Below are positions 17,894 to 27,898 of a stretch of 64,000 nucleotides of DNA, one piece after another (within the stretch, counting starts at the first letter, position 1; each line of letters starts with the position of its first letter). Under the pieces are notes generated by a model, which did no database searches, was not told where the DNA came from, and saw only the letters and a program-made list of their open reading frames with translations. The stretch is from positions 7,755,149-7,819,148 of the forward strand of contig NZ_CM002285.1 in assembly GCF_000497445.1 (NCBI RefSeq). Reading direction: 5' to 3'. Origin of the DNA: Streptomyces roseochromogenus subsp. oscitans DS 12.976 (GTDB taxonomy: Bacteria; Actinomycetota; Actinomycetes; Streptomycetales; Streptomycetaceae). The position numbers and the translations under genes are program-made.

Positions 17894-18796
17894 ATGTCCG
17901 AACCGACCGGTGCCGCCCGCAGGCGCGGGCCCTTCAAGGTCGGGGACCAGGTACAGCTGACCGACCCCAAGGGCCGCCACTACACGTTCACGCTCGAAGC
18001 CGGGAAGAACTTCCACACCCACAAGGGCTCCTTCCCGCACGACGAACTGATCGGCGCTCCCGAGGGCAGCGTTGTCCGCACCACCGGCAACGTCGCCTAC
18101 CTCGCGCTGCGCCCCCTGCTCCCCGACTACGTCCTGTCCATGCCCCGAGGGGCAGCCGTCGTCTACCCGAAGGACGCGGGGCAGATCCTCGCCTTCGCCG
18201 ACATCTTCCCCGGCGCCCGCGTCGTGGAAGCCGGCGTCGGCTCCGGCTCGCTCAGCAGCTTCCTGCTGCGCGCCATCGGCGACCAGGGCATGCTCCACTC
18301 CTACGAGCGCCGCGAGGACTTCGCCGAGATCGCCCAGCAGAACGTGGAGCGCTACTTCGGCGGCCCCCACCCCGCCTGGCAGCTCACCGTCGGCGACCTC
18401 CAGGACAACCTGTCCGACACCGACGTCGACCGCGTCATCCTCGACATGCTCGCCCCCTGGGAATGCCTGGAGGCCGTCTCCAAGGCCCTCGTCCCCGGCG
18501 GCATCCTGTGCTGCTACGTCGCCACCACCACCCAGCTCGCCCGGACCGTGGAATCCATCCGCGAGATCGGCTGCTTCAACGAGCCGACCGCCTGGGAAAC
18601 CATGATCCGCAACTGGCACATCGAAGGCCTCGCCGTCCGCCCCGACCACCGCATGATCGGCCACACCGGCTTCCTGCTCACCGCCCGCCGCCTCGCCGAC
18701 GGCGTCGAGCCGCCCATGCGCCGCCGCCGCCCCGCCAAGGGCGCCTACGGCGAGGACTACGCCGGACCCAACGCCGACGGCGGCACCGCCCGCTGA
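17894..18796 (+). CDS. trmI: tRNA (adenine58-N1)-methyltransferase TrmI
   Basis: Methylates A58 in the T-loop of tRNA with S-adenosylmethionine, acting as a homotetramer. The 300-residue protein has the N-terminal small beta domain (GDQVQLTDPKGRHYTFTLE), the AdoMet motif I VVEAGVGSGSLSSFLLRA (about residues 113-130) and the catalytic-region motif DRVILDMLAPWECLEA. The short basic C-terminal tail is typical of actinobacterial members such as Rv2118c. ATG 17894 is placed 9 residues before the first conserved strand. Its position between the RecB nuclease and arc is conserved in actinobacteria. Confidence 0.95.
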   Translation: MSEPTGAARRRGPFKVGDQVQLTDPKGRHYTFTLEAGKNFHTHKGSFPHDELIGAPEGSVVRTTGNVAYLALRPLLPDYVLSMPRGAAVVYPKDAGQILAFADIFPGARVVEAGVGSGSLSSFLLRAIGDQGMLHSYERREDFAEIAQQNVERYFGGPHPAWQLTVGDLQDNLSDTDVDRVILDMLAPWECLEAVSKALVPGGILCCYVATTTQLARTVESIREIGCFNEPTAWETMIRNWHIEGLAVRPDHRMIGHTGFLLTARRLADGVEPPMRRRRPAKGAYGEDYAGPNADGGTAR

Positions 18797-18822
18797 CCCA
18801 CCCCGTACACAGCACAACGCAA

Positions 18823-18874
18823 GGGCGCCGTGCCCGAGTTCCCACCGACCCACGGGAACTCGGGCACGGCGCCC
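18823..18874 (+). terminator. very strong hairpin terminator behind trmI
   Basis: A perfect 21-bp inverted repeat (left arm 18823-18843, right arm 18854-18874, starting GGGCGCCGTGCCCGAG) encloses a 10-base loop, 26 bases after the trmI stop. It is the longest perfect stem I noticed in the window. Confidence 0.75.
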
Positions 18875-19043
18875 ATCCGTTGACCGGACACCAGGAACCC
18901 CGCCGCGCCCGACGGCCCCAACGCCCGCCCCACACGCGGGCTCCCGCCTGCGGGAATCCCGGACCCCGCCGTTCCCCCGCACTGTGACGTGTGGCACCAT
19001 GCTGGCCACCCCACCGGCACAGCCCTCACAGGAGACACTCCTA

Positions 19044-19625
19044 GTGCAGCAATCCGCCGTTCCGGAGCTCGCCCACACCCACACCCGGCCCATCCACTGG
19101 GTCGCCACCGCCACAGCCGTCTCCGGCGTCGTGGCCCTCTCCTCCTTCGTACAGCCCGGATCGGCCACGGCCGCCCAGTCCGCCACCGGCACCCAGAACA
19201 AATCCGCCCACGCGGCCGCCCAGCCGCCCGGCACCACCGGCGTCGACTTCCCCCTGCAGTGCGGACACGCCAAAGCCGTCGTTGCCAAGAAAGCCACCGG
19301 AGACCTCGACGGCGACGGCAGACCGGAAACCGTCGCAGTCGTCCACTGCGACTCCGCCATGGGCACCCCGCCCGACGGCGTCTACGTCCTCACCCGCACC
19401 GCCGACAACGACACGTCACGCATCGTCGCCACCCTCGTCGACCCCAAGGACCGGCTCACCGTCACCGACTTCACCCTGCACACGGGCACCGTCGGCGCCA
19501 CCCTCCTCGGCTACTCCTCCGCCGCCGTCCCCAACTGCTGCCCCGACCTGAAGACCCCCGTCACCTGGCAGTGGAACGGCAACGCGTTCATCCGCACCAC
19601 ACCCACAGACGCCCACAGCATCTGA
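19044..19625 (+). CDS. secreted hypothetical protein with a DxDxDG calcium-loop-like motif
   Basis: The 193-residue protein is of unknown function. GTG 19044 has AGGAG nine bases upstream. A twin-His leader precedes a hydrophobic helix (WVATATAVSGVVALSSFV) and an Ala-rich stretch with AxA-type cleavage (near SATAA, about residue 45). The mature part carries GDLDGDGRPETVAVVHC, resembling an FG-GAP/dockerin-like metal loop, and cysteines in QCGHAK, VHCDS and PNCCPDLK that could form disulfides outside the cell. A promoter-like CACCAT lies near 18994, just after the trmI terminator. It stands alone and is convergent with the ferredoxin gene. Confidence 0.72.
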   Translation: MQQSAVPELAHTHTRPIHWVATATAVSGVVALSSFVQPGSATAAQSATGTQNKSAHAAAQPPGTTGVDFPLQCGHAKAVVAKKATGDLDGDGRPETVAVVHCDSAMGTPPDGVYVLTRTADNDTSRIVATLVDPKDRLTVTDFTLHTGTVGATLLGYSSAAVPNCCPDLKTPVTWQWNGNAFIRTTPTDAHSI

Positions 19626-19662
19626 CCCCCGGCCCCACCCGGCGCCCGAGCCCGGCCCGGAC

Positions 19663-19965
19663 TCACTCCGCGTCGGGCCCGTACACCTCGACCTTGTCCG
19701 AAACCCGGCGCACATGAATGCACTCGCCGGGACACTCCCGCGCCGAATCCACCACATCCACCAGCAACGGCAACGGCACCGGCACCGTCGCCCCCACCGC
19801 CTGCACCAGCGCGTCGTCCGCGCCCTTCACATAGGCCAGCCCATCGATGTCCAGCTCGAACACCTCAGGGGCGTACTGGGCGCAGATCCCGTCGCCGGTA
19901 CACAGATCCTGGTCGATCCAGACCTCCAGCGCCTCCCCGCCCGGGGCCTCCTGCTGCACAGTCAC
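19663..19965 (-). CDS. ferredoxin, 3Fe-4S type
   Basis: Small electron carrier of about 100 residues. Cluster ligands are visible in DQDLCTGDGICAQYAPEVF (C-x5-C, the middle position being Asp instead of Cys, typical of 3Fe-4S) and ECPGECIHV near the C-terminus. Three starts are possible: ATG 19977, GTG 19965 and GTG 19959. GGAG sits between the first and the others, so 19965 or 19959 is more likely. Such ferredoxins often serve P450s, but none is adjacent; the nearest is the conservon P450 23 kb away. Its place beside arc is shared with S. coelicolor, as I recall. Confidence 0.85.
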   Translation of the reverse strand: MTVQQEAPGGEALEVWIDQDLCTGDGICAQYAPEVFELDIDGLAYVKGADDALVQAVGATVPVPLPLLVDVVDSARECPGECIHVRRVSDKVEVYGPDAE

Positions 19966-19977
19966 CTCTCCTGCCAT

Positions 19978-20484
19978 AGATACGCCGGGCCACACCGGCA
20001 CCACCAGGGCCAGCCGGGTCCGCACCAGCGGCCGTTGAACACCCCGACCCTACCTCCGCCCACAATCCAGCCGACCTCCACAGCCACCGGGTTTCCACCC
20101 CCGCCCACCCGGGTAGCAGCGCCCGACCAGCACACCGGAGTCCCCACCAAGGGAACGACCACTTCAAGCCGGGCCCACAGTGACACCCCCCGCCCGCACC
20201 GTCGCTCTGCGTAACGATCGTACGAGCGCACCGCCCGCTGCCCGCAACCAGGCCCAACAGCCCGCACCGGACAACTCCGCCCACTCCTGAAGGGTTTCGA
20301 CCATGCGATGCCCGGAACAAGCTGCTTCCCCATCACGTTGAGTGGGTATCCCCTCCGTGCGAGGGAGAGCGCACCGGGTGACCGACGACACACCTTGACA
20401 GTCTTGGTGATCTAGGGGTTTCAATCGACACCCACCCAGGTAGGGTCTGGAAGCGTCCAGCTCCCCTTGGAGGAGGTGAGGACC
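19978..20484 (+). promoter_or_regulatory. 507-base gene-free divergent region, arc promoter
   Basis: No gene was recognised between the ferredoxin and arc. TTGACA at 20395-20400 and TAGGGT at 20441-20446 are promoter-like hexamers, but they are not spaced as one promoter; each would need a weaker partner. The stretch 20395-20430 is relatively AT-rich. Confidence 0.35.
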
Positions 20485-22251
20485 GTGGCAGCCCACGACG
20501 ACGACATGAACCGCGGCATCCGCCCGGGACGAGGGTCCGACGACCCGGCCGGGCAGATCGCCTACCTTGAGCAGGAGATCGCCGTCCTGCGACGTAAGCT
20601 CGCCGACTCTCCGCGACACACGAGGATTCTCGAAGAGCGGATCGTCGAGCTGCAGACCAACCTGGCCGGCGTGTCCGCCCAGAACGAACGACTGGCCAAC
20701 ACCCTCCGCGAGGCCCGCGACCAGATCGTGGCCCTCAAGGAAGAAGTCGACCGGCTCGCCCAGCCACCGGCCGGCTTCGGAGTCTTCCTGCAAGCCAACG
20801 AAGACGCCACCGCCGACATCTTCACCGGCGGCCGCAAACTCCGGGTGAACGTCAGCCCAAGCGTCGACCTCGACGACCTGCGGCGCGGCCAGGAAGTCAT
20901 GCTCAACGAAGCGCTCAACGTGGTCGAAGCCATGGAATACGAGCGCGTCGGCGACATCGTCACCCTCAAGGAAATCCTCGAGGACGGCGAGCGCGCCCTC
21001 GTACTGGGCCACACCGACGAAGAACGGGTGGTACGGCTCGCCGAGCCACTGCTGGACGTCACCATCCGCCCCGGCGACGCCCTCCTGCTCGAACCCCGCT
21101 CCGGCTACGTCTACGAAGTCGTCCCCAAGAGCGAAGTCGAAGAACTCGTCCTCGAAGAGGTCCCCGACATCGGCTACGACCAGATCGGCGGACTCGGCAA
21201 CCAGATCGAAGCCATCCGCGACGCGGTCGAGCTGCCCTACCTCTACCCGGACCTCTTCAAAGAGCACGAGCTGCGCCCGCCCAAGGGCGTCCTGCTCTAC
21301 GGCCCCCCCGGCTGCGGCAAGACACTCATCGCCAAAGCCGTCGCCAACTCACTCGCCAAGAAGGTCGCCGAGGTCACCGGTCAAGCCGCCGGCAAGAGCT
21401 TCTTCCTCAACATCAAGGGCCCCGAGCTCCTCAACAAGTACGTCGGCGAGACCGAGCGGCAGATCCGCCTCGTCTTCCAGCGTGCCCGCGAGAAGGCCAG
21501 CGAAGGCACCCCCGTCATCGTCTTCTTCGACGAGATGGAATCCCTCTTCCGCACCCGAGGCTCCGGCGTCAGCTCCGACGTGGAAAACACCATCGTCCCC
21601 CAGCTGCTCGCCGAGATCGACGGCGTGGAAGGCCTGCAGAACGTGGTCGTCATCGGCGCCTCCAACCGCGAGGACATGATCGACCCCGCCATCCTCCGCC
21701 CCGGCCGACTCGACGTGAAGATCAAGATCGAGCGTCCCGACGCCGAGGCAGCCAAGGACATCTTCGGCAAATACCTCACCGAACGCCTCCCGCTGCACGC
21801 CGACGACCTCGGCGAACACGGCGGCGACAAGGCCACCACCGTCCAGAGCATGATCCAGACGGCGGTCGAGCAGATGTACGCCGAATCCGAGGAAAACCGC
21901 TTCCTGGAAGTCACCTACGCCAACGGCGACAAGGAAGTCCTCTACTTCAAGGACTTCAACTCCGGCGCCATGATCGAAAACATCGTCGGCCGCGCCAAGA
22001 AAATGGCGATCAAGGACTTCCTCGAAAAGAGCCAGAAGGGCCTCCGCGTCTCCCACCTCCTCCAAGCCTGCGTGGACGAGTTCAAGGAGAACGAAGACCT
22101 GCCCAACACCACCAACCCCGACGACTGGGCCCGAATCTCCGGAAAGAAGGGCGAACGGATCGTCTACATCCGCACCCTCATCACCGGAAAACAGGGCGCA
22201 GACACCGGACGCTCCATCGACACGGTGGCGAACACCGGCCAGTACCTGTAA
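20485..22251 (+). CDS. arc: proteasome-associated AAA ATPase ARC (Mpa)
   Basis: Hexameric ring ATPase that recognises Pup on tagged proteins and unfolds them into the 20S proteasome. The 588-residue protein has an N-terminal coiled coil (about residues 20-75, binds Pup), tandem OB domains, and one AAA module with Walker [14 protein letters not shown] (about 273-285) and Walker [13 protein letters not shown]. It ends in TGQYL, the C-terminal motif that docks into the PrcA ring. GTG 20485 has GGAGGAGG at 20469-20476 upstream. A U-tailed terminator separates it from dop. Confidence 0.97.
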   Translation: MAAHDDDMNRGIRPGRGSDDPAGQIAYLEQEIAVLRRKLADSPRHTRILEERIVELQTNLAGVSAQNERLANTLREARDQIVALKEEVDRLAQPPAGFGVFLQANEDATADIFTGGRKLRVNVSPSVDLDDLRRGQEVMLNEALNVVEAMEYERVGDIVTLKEILEDGERALVLGHTDEERVVRLAEPLLDVTIRPGDALLLEPRSGYVYEVVPKSEVEELVLEEVPDIGYDQIGGLGNQIEAIRDAVELPYLYPDLFKEHELRPPKGVLLYGPPGCGKTLIAKAVANSLAKKVAEVTGQAAGKSFFLNIKGPELLNKYVGETERQIRLVFQRAREKASEGTPVIVFFDEMESLFRTRGSGVSSDVENTIVPQLLAEIDGVEGLQNVVVIGASNREDMIDPAILRPGRLDVKIKIERPDAEAAKDIFGKYLTERLPLHADDLGEHGGDKATTVQSMIQTAVEQMYAESEENRFLEVTYANGDKEVLYFKDFNSGAMIENIVGRAKKMAIKDFLEKSQKGLRVSHLLQACVDEFKENEDLPNTTNPDDWARISGKKGERIVYIRTLITGKQGADTGRSIDTVANTGQYL

Positions 22252-22303
22252 AAGCAGGGCGGCTGCGGGTCCCCTCACCGGGTACCCGCAGCCGACTGCT
22301 TTT
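22251..22303 (+). terminator. Rho-independent terminator of arc
   Basis: AAAGCAG and CGGCTGCGGGT pair with ACCCGCAGCCG and CTGCTTT around a 13-base loop. The arm starts on the last base of the arc stop codon and finishes in TTTT, a true U-tract unlike most Streptomyces hairpins. Confidence 0.8.
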
Positions 22304-22483
22304 CCGGCCACGACCGGAGCAGGCAATGACGCAAATGATCTCCCCACCAGCGCAAAGGCGTTCTAGGCTCGTTCCTACCGCCGAGTCGCGCAGTGCGGGG
22401 ACGGGCACCGCACACGCACCGGAGCGCCAGCGGTACTTGAGCGGGGCCCACGACCGAGGGTGCCGCCCGGCAAGGAGGGCCGC

Positions 22484-23995
22484 ATGACCGTACGGCGAGT
22501 AATGGGCATCGAGACGGAGTACGGAATCTCCGTCCCCGGCCACCCCAACGCCAATGCCATGCTCACCTCGTCCCAGATCGTCAACGCCTACGCAGCGGCG
22601 ATGCACCGGGCCCGCCGGGCCCGCTGGGACTTCGAGGAAGAGAACCCGCTACGGGACGCGCGAGGCTTCGACCTCGCTCGCGAGGCCGCCGACGCCAGCC
22701 AGCTCACCGACGAGGACATCGGCCTCGCCAACGTGATCCTCACCAACGGCGCACGCCTCTACGTCGACCACGCCCACCCCGAATACAGCGCCCCCGAGGT
22801 CACCAACCCCCGCGACGCCGTCCTCTGGGACAAGGCCGGCGAACGCATCATGGCAGAAGCCGCCGAACGAGCCGCCCAGCTCCCCGGCGCCCAGCCCATC
22901 CACCTCTACAAGAACAACACCGACAACAAGGGCGCCAGCTACGGCACGCACGAAAACTACCTGATGAAGCGGGAAACCCCCTTCTCCGACATCGTGCGCC
23001 ACCTCACCCCCTTCTTTGTCTCCCGCCAGGTCTTCGCCGGCGCCGGCCGCGTCGGCATCGGCCAGGACGGCCACGAACACGGCTTCCAGATCAGCCAGCG
23101 CGCCGACTACTTCGAAGTCGAGGTCGGCCTGGAGACCACCCTCAAGCGCCCCATCATCAACACCCGCGACGAACCCCACGCCGACGCCGAGAAATACCGC
23201 CGCCTCCACGTGATCATCGGCGACGCGAACCTCTCCGAGATCTCCACCTACCTCAAACTCGGCACGACCTCCCTGGTCCTGTCCATGATCGAGGACGGCT
23301 TCATCGCGGTAGACCTCGCGGTCGACCAGCCGGTACGCACCCTGCACCAGGTCTCGCACGACCCCTCACTGCAGCGCCTGGTCACACTGCGTAGCGGTCG
23401 GACCCTGACCGCGGTCCAACTGCAGATGGAGTACTTCGAGCTGTCCCGCAAGTACGTCGAGGAACGCTACGGCGCCGACGCCGACGAACAGACCAAGGAC
23501 ATCCTGACCCGCTGGGAAGACACCCTCACGCGCCTGGAGAACGACCCGATGAGCCTCGCCGGCGAACTCGACTGGGTCGCCAAGCGAGAGCTCATGGAGG
23601 GCTACCGCCGCCGAGACGGCCTCGACTGGGACGCCGCCCGCCTCCACCTCGTCGACCTCCAGTACGCCGACGTACGCGCCGAGAAAGGCCTCTACAACCG
23701 CCTCGCGGCCCGCGGCCGCATCAAGCGGCTCCTGGACGAGACGGACGTCGAGCAGGCCATGAGGAAGCCACCGGAGGACACGCGGGCGTACTTCCGCGGG
23801 CGCTGCCTGGAGCAGTACGCCGACGACGTCGCGGCCGCGAGCTGGGACTCGGTGATCTTCGACCTCCCGGGCCGGGACTCGCTACAGCGGGTCCCAACCC
23901 TGGAACCGCTACGCGGAACGCGAAATCACGTCAAGGAACTGCTGGACCGCTGCCGCACCGCGGAAGACCTGGTCAGGGTCCTGTCAGGCGGCTGA
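22484..23995 (+). CDS. dop: Pup deamidase/depupylase Dop
   Basis: Converts the C-terminal Gln of Pup to Glu for ligation and removes Pup from substrates. The 503-residue protein has the carboxylate-amine ligase fold related to glutamine synthetase: [11 protein letters not shown] holds the first metal-binding Glu, followed by [28 protein letters not shown] and [20 protein letters not shown]. It is longer than PafA and contains the Dop-specific N-terminal insertion (about residues 30-70). ATG 22484 has AAGGAGG six bases upstream. It precedes pup by 172 bases. Confidence 0.97.
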   Translation: MTVRRVMGIETEYGISVPGHPNANAMLTSSQIVNAYAAAMHRARRARWDFEEENPLRDARGFDLAREAADASQLTDEDIGLANVILTNGARLYVDHAHPEYSAPEVTNPRDAVLWDKAGERIMAEAAERAAQLPGAQPIHLYKNNTDNKGASYGTHENYLMKRETPFSDIVRHLTPFFVSRQVFAGAGRVGIGQDGHEHGFQISQRADYFEVEVGLETTLKRPIINTRDEPHADAEKYRRLHVIIGDANLSEISTYLKLGTTSLVLSMIEDGFIAVDLAVDQPVRTLHQVSHDPSLQRLVTLRSGRTLTAVQLQMEYFELSRKYVEERYGADADEQTKDILTRWEDTLTRLENDPMSLAGELDWVAKRELMEGYRRRDGLDWDAARLHLVDLQYADVRAEKGLYNRLAARGRIKRLLDETDVEQAMRKPPEDTRAYFRGRCLEQYADDVAAASWDSVIFDLPGRDSLQRVPTLEPLRGTRNHVKELLDRCRTAEDLVRVLSGG

Positions 23996-24167
23996 GCGGA
24001 CCAGGCGGGCACCCGGCCCGCCCCGCGCGGGCAGGGTGGAAATCCCACCGCCCGGGAATCATCGAGGTGGCCCCCGTACGTTGGAGAAACTGCGGGGCCG
24101 ATGTCGGACCCGGCTTGTAGGGTCTGATCATCACCGATCGGCAGGCGAACTGAGCGGGGTGAGGGTT

Positions 24168-24386
24168 ATGGCAACCAAGGACACCGGCGGCGGCCAGCAG
24201 AAGGCCACGCGCGCGACCGAAGAGGTCGAGGAGCAGGCGCAGGACGCGCAGGCTTCGGAGGACCTCAAGGAGCGGCACGAGAAGCTGAGCGATGACGTGG
24301 ACTCCGTGCTGGACGAAATCGATGACGTGCTCGAGGAGAACGCAGAGGACTTCGTTCGAAGTTTCGTTCAAAAAGGCGGCCAGTAG
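24168..24386 (+). CDS. pup: prokaryotic ubiquitin-like protein Pup
   Basis: The 72-residue disordered protein tag is attached to substrate lysines by PafA. The C-terminal half (LKERHEKLSDDVDSVLDEID) forms the helix that pairs with the ARC coiled coil. The protein ends in the sequence VQKGGQ, so Dop must deamidate the final Gln to Glu before ligation. ATG 24168 is preceded by GAGGG. The next gene starts within about 35 bases, so pup, the HNH gene, prcB and prcA probably form one transcript. Confidence 0.97.
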   Translation: MATKDTGGGQQKATRATEEVEEQAQDAQASEDLKERHEKLSDDVDSVLDEIDDVLEENAEDFVRSFVQKGGQ

Positions 24387-24394
24387 CCTTCGAA

Positions 24395-25012
24395 TTGAAG
24401 GTGACGGGGGGATCTGGCTTGGAAAGCGAAGAAGATGTGAAGCGTTGCTCGCGGTGCAAGCAGTACAAGCCGCGGGCAGCGTTCGCACGGAACAAGGCCA
24501 TGCGCGATGGGTTGCAGGTCTATTGCCGTGAGTGCGCGGCGGCATATCACCAACAGCGTCAGGTGGCCAAGGGGCGCAATGTTCGGCCGAGAGTGGAAGT
24601 GCCGCCGGGCCACAAGCACTGCCGTACCTGCGGCGAAACCAAGCCGCACAGCGAGTGGACGCGGAACAGTAGTGCCTCGGATGGCCTGGCAACCCTCTGT
24701 AAGGCGTGCAAGGCGGTAAAGGGTCGCCAGCACCATCTCAAGCGCAACTACGGCCTGACCGAGGCCGAGCGTGACGCGATGATCGCTGCTCAGCGCGGCC
24801 TCTGCGTGATCTGCCTGGCCGTCCCGCCCGTGCATGTGGATCACTGCCACAAGACGGGTAGGGTCCGAGGCGTACTGTGCTTCAACTGCAACTCGGCCAT
24901 CGGCAAGTTGGGTGACGACCCCGACGCCGTGCGCCGGGCCGCCGCCTATCTGGAAGGAAACTCGTGGAAGCCAATACTCGTGGCACCGGGCGTCTACCAG
25001 CTGCCTTCCTGA
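24395..25012 (+). CDS. endonuclease VII-like HNH protein with zinc ribbons, inside the proteasome operon
   Basis: Predicted nuclease of the recombination endonuclease VII family, up to 205 residues. Two similar Cys repeats (CSRCKQYKP...CREC and CRTCGETKP...CKAC) precede the nuclease core [26 protein letters not shown] and [13 protein letters not shown], with zinc cysteines and catalytic Asp/His in VDHCH. The start is uncertain: TTG 24395, GTG 24401 or TTG 24419. Codon use is less GC-biased than in its neighbours, suggesting acquisition. Its 3' end overlaps prcB by 49 bases. S. coelicolor has a similar gene here (SCO1645, from memory). Any link to proteolysis is unknown. Confidence 0.87.
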   Translation: MKVTGGSGLESEEDVKRCSRCKQYKPRAAFARNKAMRDGLQVYCRECAAAYHQQRQVAKGRNVRPRVEVPPGHKHCRTCGETKPHSEWTRNSSASDGLATLCKACKAVKGRQHHLKRNYGLTEAERDAMIAAQRGLCVICLAVPPVHVDHCHKTGRVRGVLCFNCNSAIGKLGDDPDAVRRAAAYLEGNSWKPILVAPGVYQLPS

Positions 25013-25809
25013 CGCCAGGATCCTCCTCCTTCATGGACTTCCTGTCCGAGCACCAGCCCGAGATGCTGCCCGGCAACCGGCAGCTGCCGCCCACGCAGGG
25101 CGTGATCGAGGCGCCCCACGGCACCACCATCGTCGCGGTGACCTTCCCGGGGGGCGTGGTGCTCGCCGGTGACCGTCGCGCCACCATGGGCAACATCATC
25201 GCTCAGCGGGACATCGAGAAGGTCTTCCCGGCGGATGAGTACTCGGCTGTCGGTATCGCCGGCACCGCCGGTCTCGCCGTGGAGATGGTGAAGCTCTTCC
25301 AGCTGGAGCTGGAGCACTTCGAGAAGGTCGAGGGTGCGCAGCTGTCGCTGGAGGGCAAGGCGAACCGGCTGTCGACGATGATCCGTTCCAATCTCGGCAT
25401 GGCTATGCAGGGTCTGGCCGTGGTGCCGCTCTTCGCGGGTTACGACCTGGACCGGGAGAAGGGGCGGATCTTCTCCTACGACGTCACGGGTGGTCGCAGC
25501 GAGGAGCACAACTTCGCGGCGACGGGTTCCGGCTCGATCTTTGCGCGTGGTGCGATGAAGAAGTTGTTCCGTGACGACCTGAGCGAGGAGCAGGCGACCA
25601 CGTTGGTGGTGCAGGCTCTGTATGACGCGGCTGACGATGACTCGGCGACCGGTGGTCCCGATGTCGCCCGCCGGATCTACCCGATCATCACGGTGATCAC
25701 CGAGGACGGTTTCCGTCGGCTCACGGAGGGGGAGTCCTCCGAGGTCGCGCGTGCGGTGCTCCAGCGGCGTCTGGAGGAGCCGGACGGCCCGAAGGCCGCC
25801 CTGCTCTGA
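24964..25809 (+). CDS. prcB: 20S proteasome beta subunit PrcB
   Basis: Catalytic subunit of the 20S core. The 281-residue precursor has a 53-residue propeptide ending in EAPHG, after which Thr54 ([11 protein letters not shown]) becomes the N-terminal nucleophile by self-cleavage. The conserved Lys/Asp partners lie in [11 protein letters not shown] and following strands. GTG 24964 gives the same N-terminus (MEANTR) as the S. coelicolor subunit, and lies inside the end of the upstream HNH gene, which suggests translational coupling. prcA follows after 63 bases. Confidence 0.97.
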   Translation: MEANTRGTGRLPAAFLTPGSSSFMDFLSEHQPEMLPGNRQLPPTQGVIEAPHGTTIVAVTFPGGVVLAGDRRATMGNIIAQRDIEKVFPADEYSAVGIAGTAGLAVEMVKLFQLELEHFEKVEGAQLSLEGKANRLSTMIRSNLGMAMQGLAVVPLFAGYDLDREKGRIFSYDVTGGRSEEHNFAATGSGSIFARGAMKKLFRDDLSEEQATTLVVQALYDAADDDSATGGPDVARRIYPIITVITEDGFRRLTEGESSEVARAVLQRRLEEPDGPKAALL

Positions 25810-25872
25810 GTGCGGGCCCCGGTTTCTTGTGAAGGTGATCCAGTGACCAGGACAGAAAGGGACGGATAACCG

Positions 25873-26625
25873 GTGTCGACGCCGTTCTATGTCTCACCCC
25901 AGCAGGCCATGGCGGACCGGGCGGAGTATGCCCGGAAGGGCATTGCGCGTGGCCGCAGCCTGGTGGTCATGCAGTATGCCGACGGGATTGTGTTCGTCGG
26001 TGAGAACCCGTCCCGTGCGCTGCACAAGTTCAGCGAGATCTATGACCGGATCGGTTTCGCGGCCGCCGGTAAGTACAACGAGTACGAGAACCTGCGCATC
26101 GGTGGTGTCCGTTACGCCGACCTGCGGGGTTACACCTATGACCGTGATGATGTGACCGCGCGTGGTCTGGCGAACGTGTATGCCCAGACGCTCGGCACGA
26201 TCTTCTCTTCCGCCGCTGAGAAGCCGTATGAGGTGGAGCTGGTCGTGGCGGAGGTCGGGGAGACTCCGGAGGGTGATCAGATCTATCGGTTGCCGCATGA
26301 CGGTTCGATCGTGGATGAGCACGGTTCGGTCGCGGTGGGCGGTAATGCGGAGCAGATCAGTAGCTTCTTGGATCAGCGTCACCGTGATGGCATGAGTCTC
26401 GCTGAGGCGCTGAAGCTGGCGGTGCAGGCGCTGTCGCGTGACACCAATGGGAGTGAGCGGGAGATTCCCGCGGAGCGTCTTGAGGTGGCGGTGCTGGATC
26501 GTACGCGTCCGCAGAAGCGTAAGTTCAAGCGGATTGTGGGCCGTCGGTTGTCGCGTCTGCTGGCTGCGGATGGTGCCGCCACGGAGGCGGAGAGTGCTGA
26601 GGAGGATGGCTCCGAGGAGGAGTGA
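25873..26625 (+). CDS. prcA: 20S proteasome alpha subunit PrcA
   Basis: Forms the outer, gate-bearing rings of the 20S core and receives the ARC C-termini. The 250-residue protein starts with the actinobacterial gate segment [22 protein letters not shown] and has the alpha-type fold without catalytic Thr. It ends in an acidic tail ([11 protein letters not shown]). The start is GTG 25873. It is the last gene of the pup-prcB-prcA unit, followed by a strong hairpin. Confidence 0.96.
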   Translation: MSTPFYVSPQQAMADRAEYARKGIARGRSLVVMQYADGIVFVGENPSRALHKFSEIYDRIGFAAAGKYNEYENLRIGGVRYADLRGYTYDRDDVTARGLANVYAQTLGTIFSSAAEKPYEVELVVAEVGETPEGDQIYRLPHDGSIVDEHGSVAVGGNAEQISSFLDQRHRDGMSLAEALKLAVQALSRDTNGSEREIPAERLEVAVLDRTRPQKRKFKRIVGRRLSRLLAADGAATEAESAEEDGSEEE

Positions 26626-26650
26626 CCAGTCGCCCCGCTTGTCTGGTTCT

Positions 26651-26684
26651 GTGTGCCCCGGCCGTTGTTCTGGCCGGGGCACAC
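26651..26684. terminator. terminator behind prcA, shared with convergent lacI-type gene
   Basis: GTGTGCCCCGGCC and GGCCGGGGCACAC form a perfect 13-bp stem around an 8-base T-rich loop, 25 bases after prcA and 28 bases past the stop of the convergent regulator gene. Confidence 0.75.
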
Positions 26685-26712
26685 GGTGTTCGGGTCCGCC
26701 GGTCTGGGATGC

Positions 26713-27729
26713 CTAGGCGGCCCGTGGTGGGGCTGTGGAGCCTCGGATGACCAGGTGGACGGGGATGTCTCCGCTCTGGGGTTCCTGGCCCTCCAGGACG
26801 GCCAGGAGGGCCTGCATGCCGCGTTCGCCGAAGAGTTCGGCGTCGAGTCGTACGGTGGTCAGTTCGGGGTCGATGGCGGTGGCGAGGGCGAGGTCGTCGA
26901 GGCCGGTGACGGAGATGTCGTCGGGGATGCGCAGGCCGAGGCGGCGCAGGGCTTTGTAGGCGCCGGCGGCGAGTTTGTCGTCGTCGCAGACGATGGCGGT
27001 GGGCCGGGGGCCGGGTGTGGTGAGGGCGGTCTCGGTGGCGGTGAGGGCGCCTTCGATGGAGATGGGGGCCCGGGTTGTGCGCAGCTCTGTTCCCGGTGCG
27101 GCGGCCAGGCGTGTTGCCAGTTCTTTCGCTCGGATGTCGAAGGTCCATGAGGGGACGTCGGCGGCGAGGTGGAGGATGTGGCGGTGGCCGAGGGCGAGGA
27201 GGTGTTCGGTGACCTGGCGGACGCCGTCGGCGATGTCGAGGTTGACGGTGGCGGCGCCGAGGCTGCCTTCGGGGTCGCTGTCGAGCATCACCAGGGGCAG
27301 CTGGTCTCCGCGGATGGCGGTCAGCGCGTCGGCGGCCATGGAGGAGGCGATCACTCCGTCGAGGGCGGCTTGGGCGGAGGCGAAGGGGTCGCGGGCGGGG
27401 CCGATGCCTTCGGGGGAGGGGTAGAGGACGACGCCGAAGCCGTTCTGGGCCGCGACGCGTGCGGCGCCGGTGTAGACGCCGGCGAAGAACTCCGTGGTCA
27501 GGGCGGGTACGACGAGCAGGACGGTGCGGGTGCGGCCGAGGCGGAGGTTGCGGGCGGCGAGGTTGGGGCGGTAGCCGAGTTCGCGTGCGGCGTGGCGGAC
27601 GCGTTCGGCGGTGGTTTCGGATACCCGGCCGCGCCATTTCTCGCCGAGGACGAGGGAGACGGCGGCTTGGGAGACTCCGGCCGCCTGGGCGACGTCCCGG
27701 CTGGTCGGGCGCGTGCTGCTGCGTGCCAC
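26713..27729 (-). CDS. LacI-family transcriptional regulator
   Basis: The 338-residue protein has an N-terminal helix-turn-helix with hinge (SRDVAQAAGVSQAAVSLVLG, then the YRPN motif) and a periplasmic-binding-protein-like effector domain with the standard C-terminal pattern (PDDISVTGLDDLALA). The start is GTG 27729. It is divergent from an MFS transporter, a pairing typical of local sugar-type regulation, and an imperfect palindrome lies between them. Together the two genes split the proteasome genes from pafA. The ligand is unknown. Confidence 0.9.
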   Translation of the reverse strand: MARSSTRPTSRDVAQAAGVSQAAVSLVLGEKWRGRVSETTAERVRHAARELGYRPNLAARNLRLGRTRTVLLVVPALTTEFFAGVYTGAARVAAQNGFGVVLYPSPEGIGPARDPFASAQAALDGVIASSMAADALTAIRGDQLPLVMLDSDPEGSLGAATVNLDIADGVRQVTEHLLALGHRHILHLAADVPSWTFDIRAKELATRLAAAPGTELRTTRAPISIEGALTATETALTTPGPRPTAIVCDDDKLAAGAYKALRRLGLRIPDDISVTGLDDLALATAIDPELTTVRLDAELFGERGMQALLAVLEGQEPQSGDIPVHLVIRGSTAPPRAA

Positions 27730-27839
27730 CGTGGGCCTGCTCCTCTGTGTGCGGTCGTGTGCCTCCGGGGCTGCGGCCCTGGGCTCACTTCCGTCGTCTG
27801 GACGTGTGAACAGCGCACATGGTACGTATGGCAGTGGAA

Positions 27840-27853
27840 GTTATACGTAAAAC
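27840..27853. promoter_or_regulatory. candidate LacI-type operator between regulator and MFS gene
   Basis: GTTATACGTAAAAC is palindromic at 12 of 14 positions with the central CG that LacI-family proteins prefer. A second TACGTA core occurs at 27823-27828, 18 bases upstream. Confidence 0.45.
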
Positions 27854-27898
27854 GTCGGGTCGTCGCAGCGGCCTGGTCGAGTCGCTGGAGGGCAGCAC

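Noticed and set aside
24395..25012. Active homing endonuclease or insertion sequence
   Set aside because: No inverted repeats, target duplication or intron boundaries are visible around the HNH gene.
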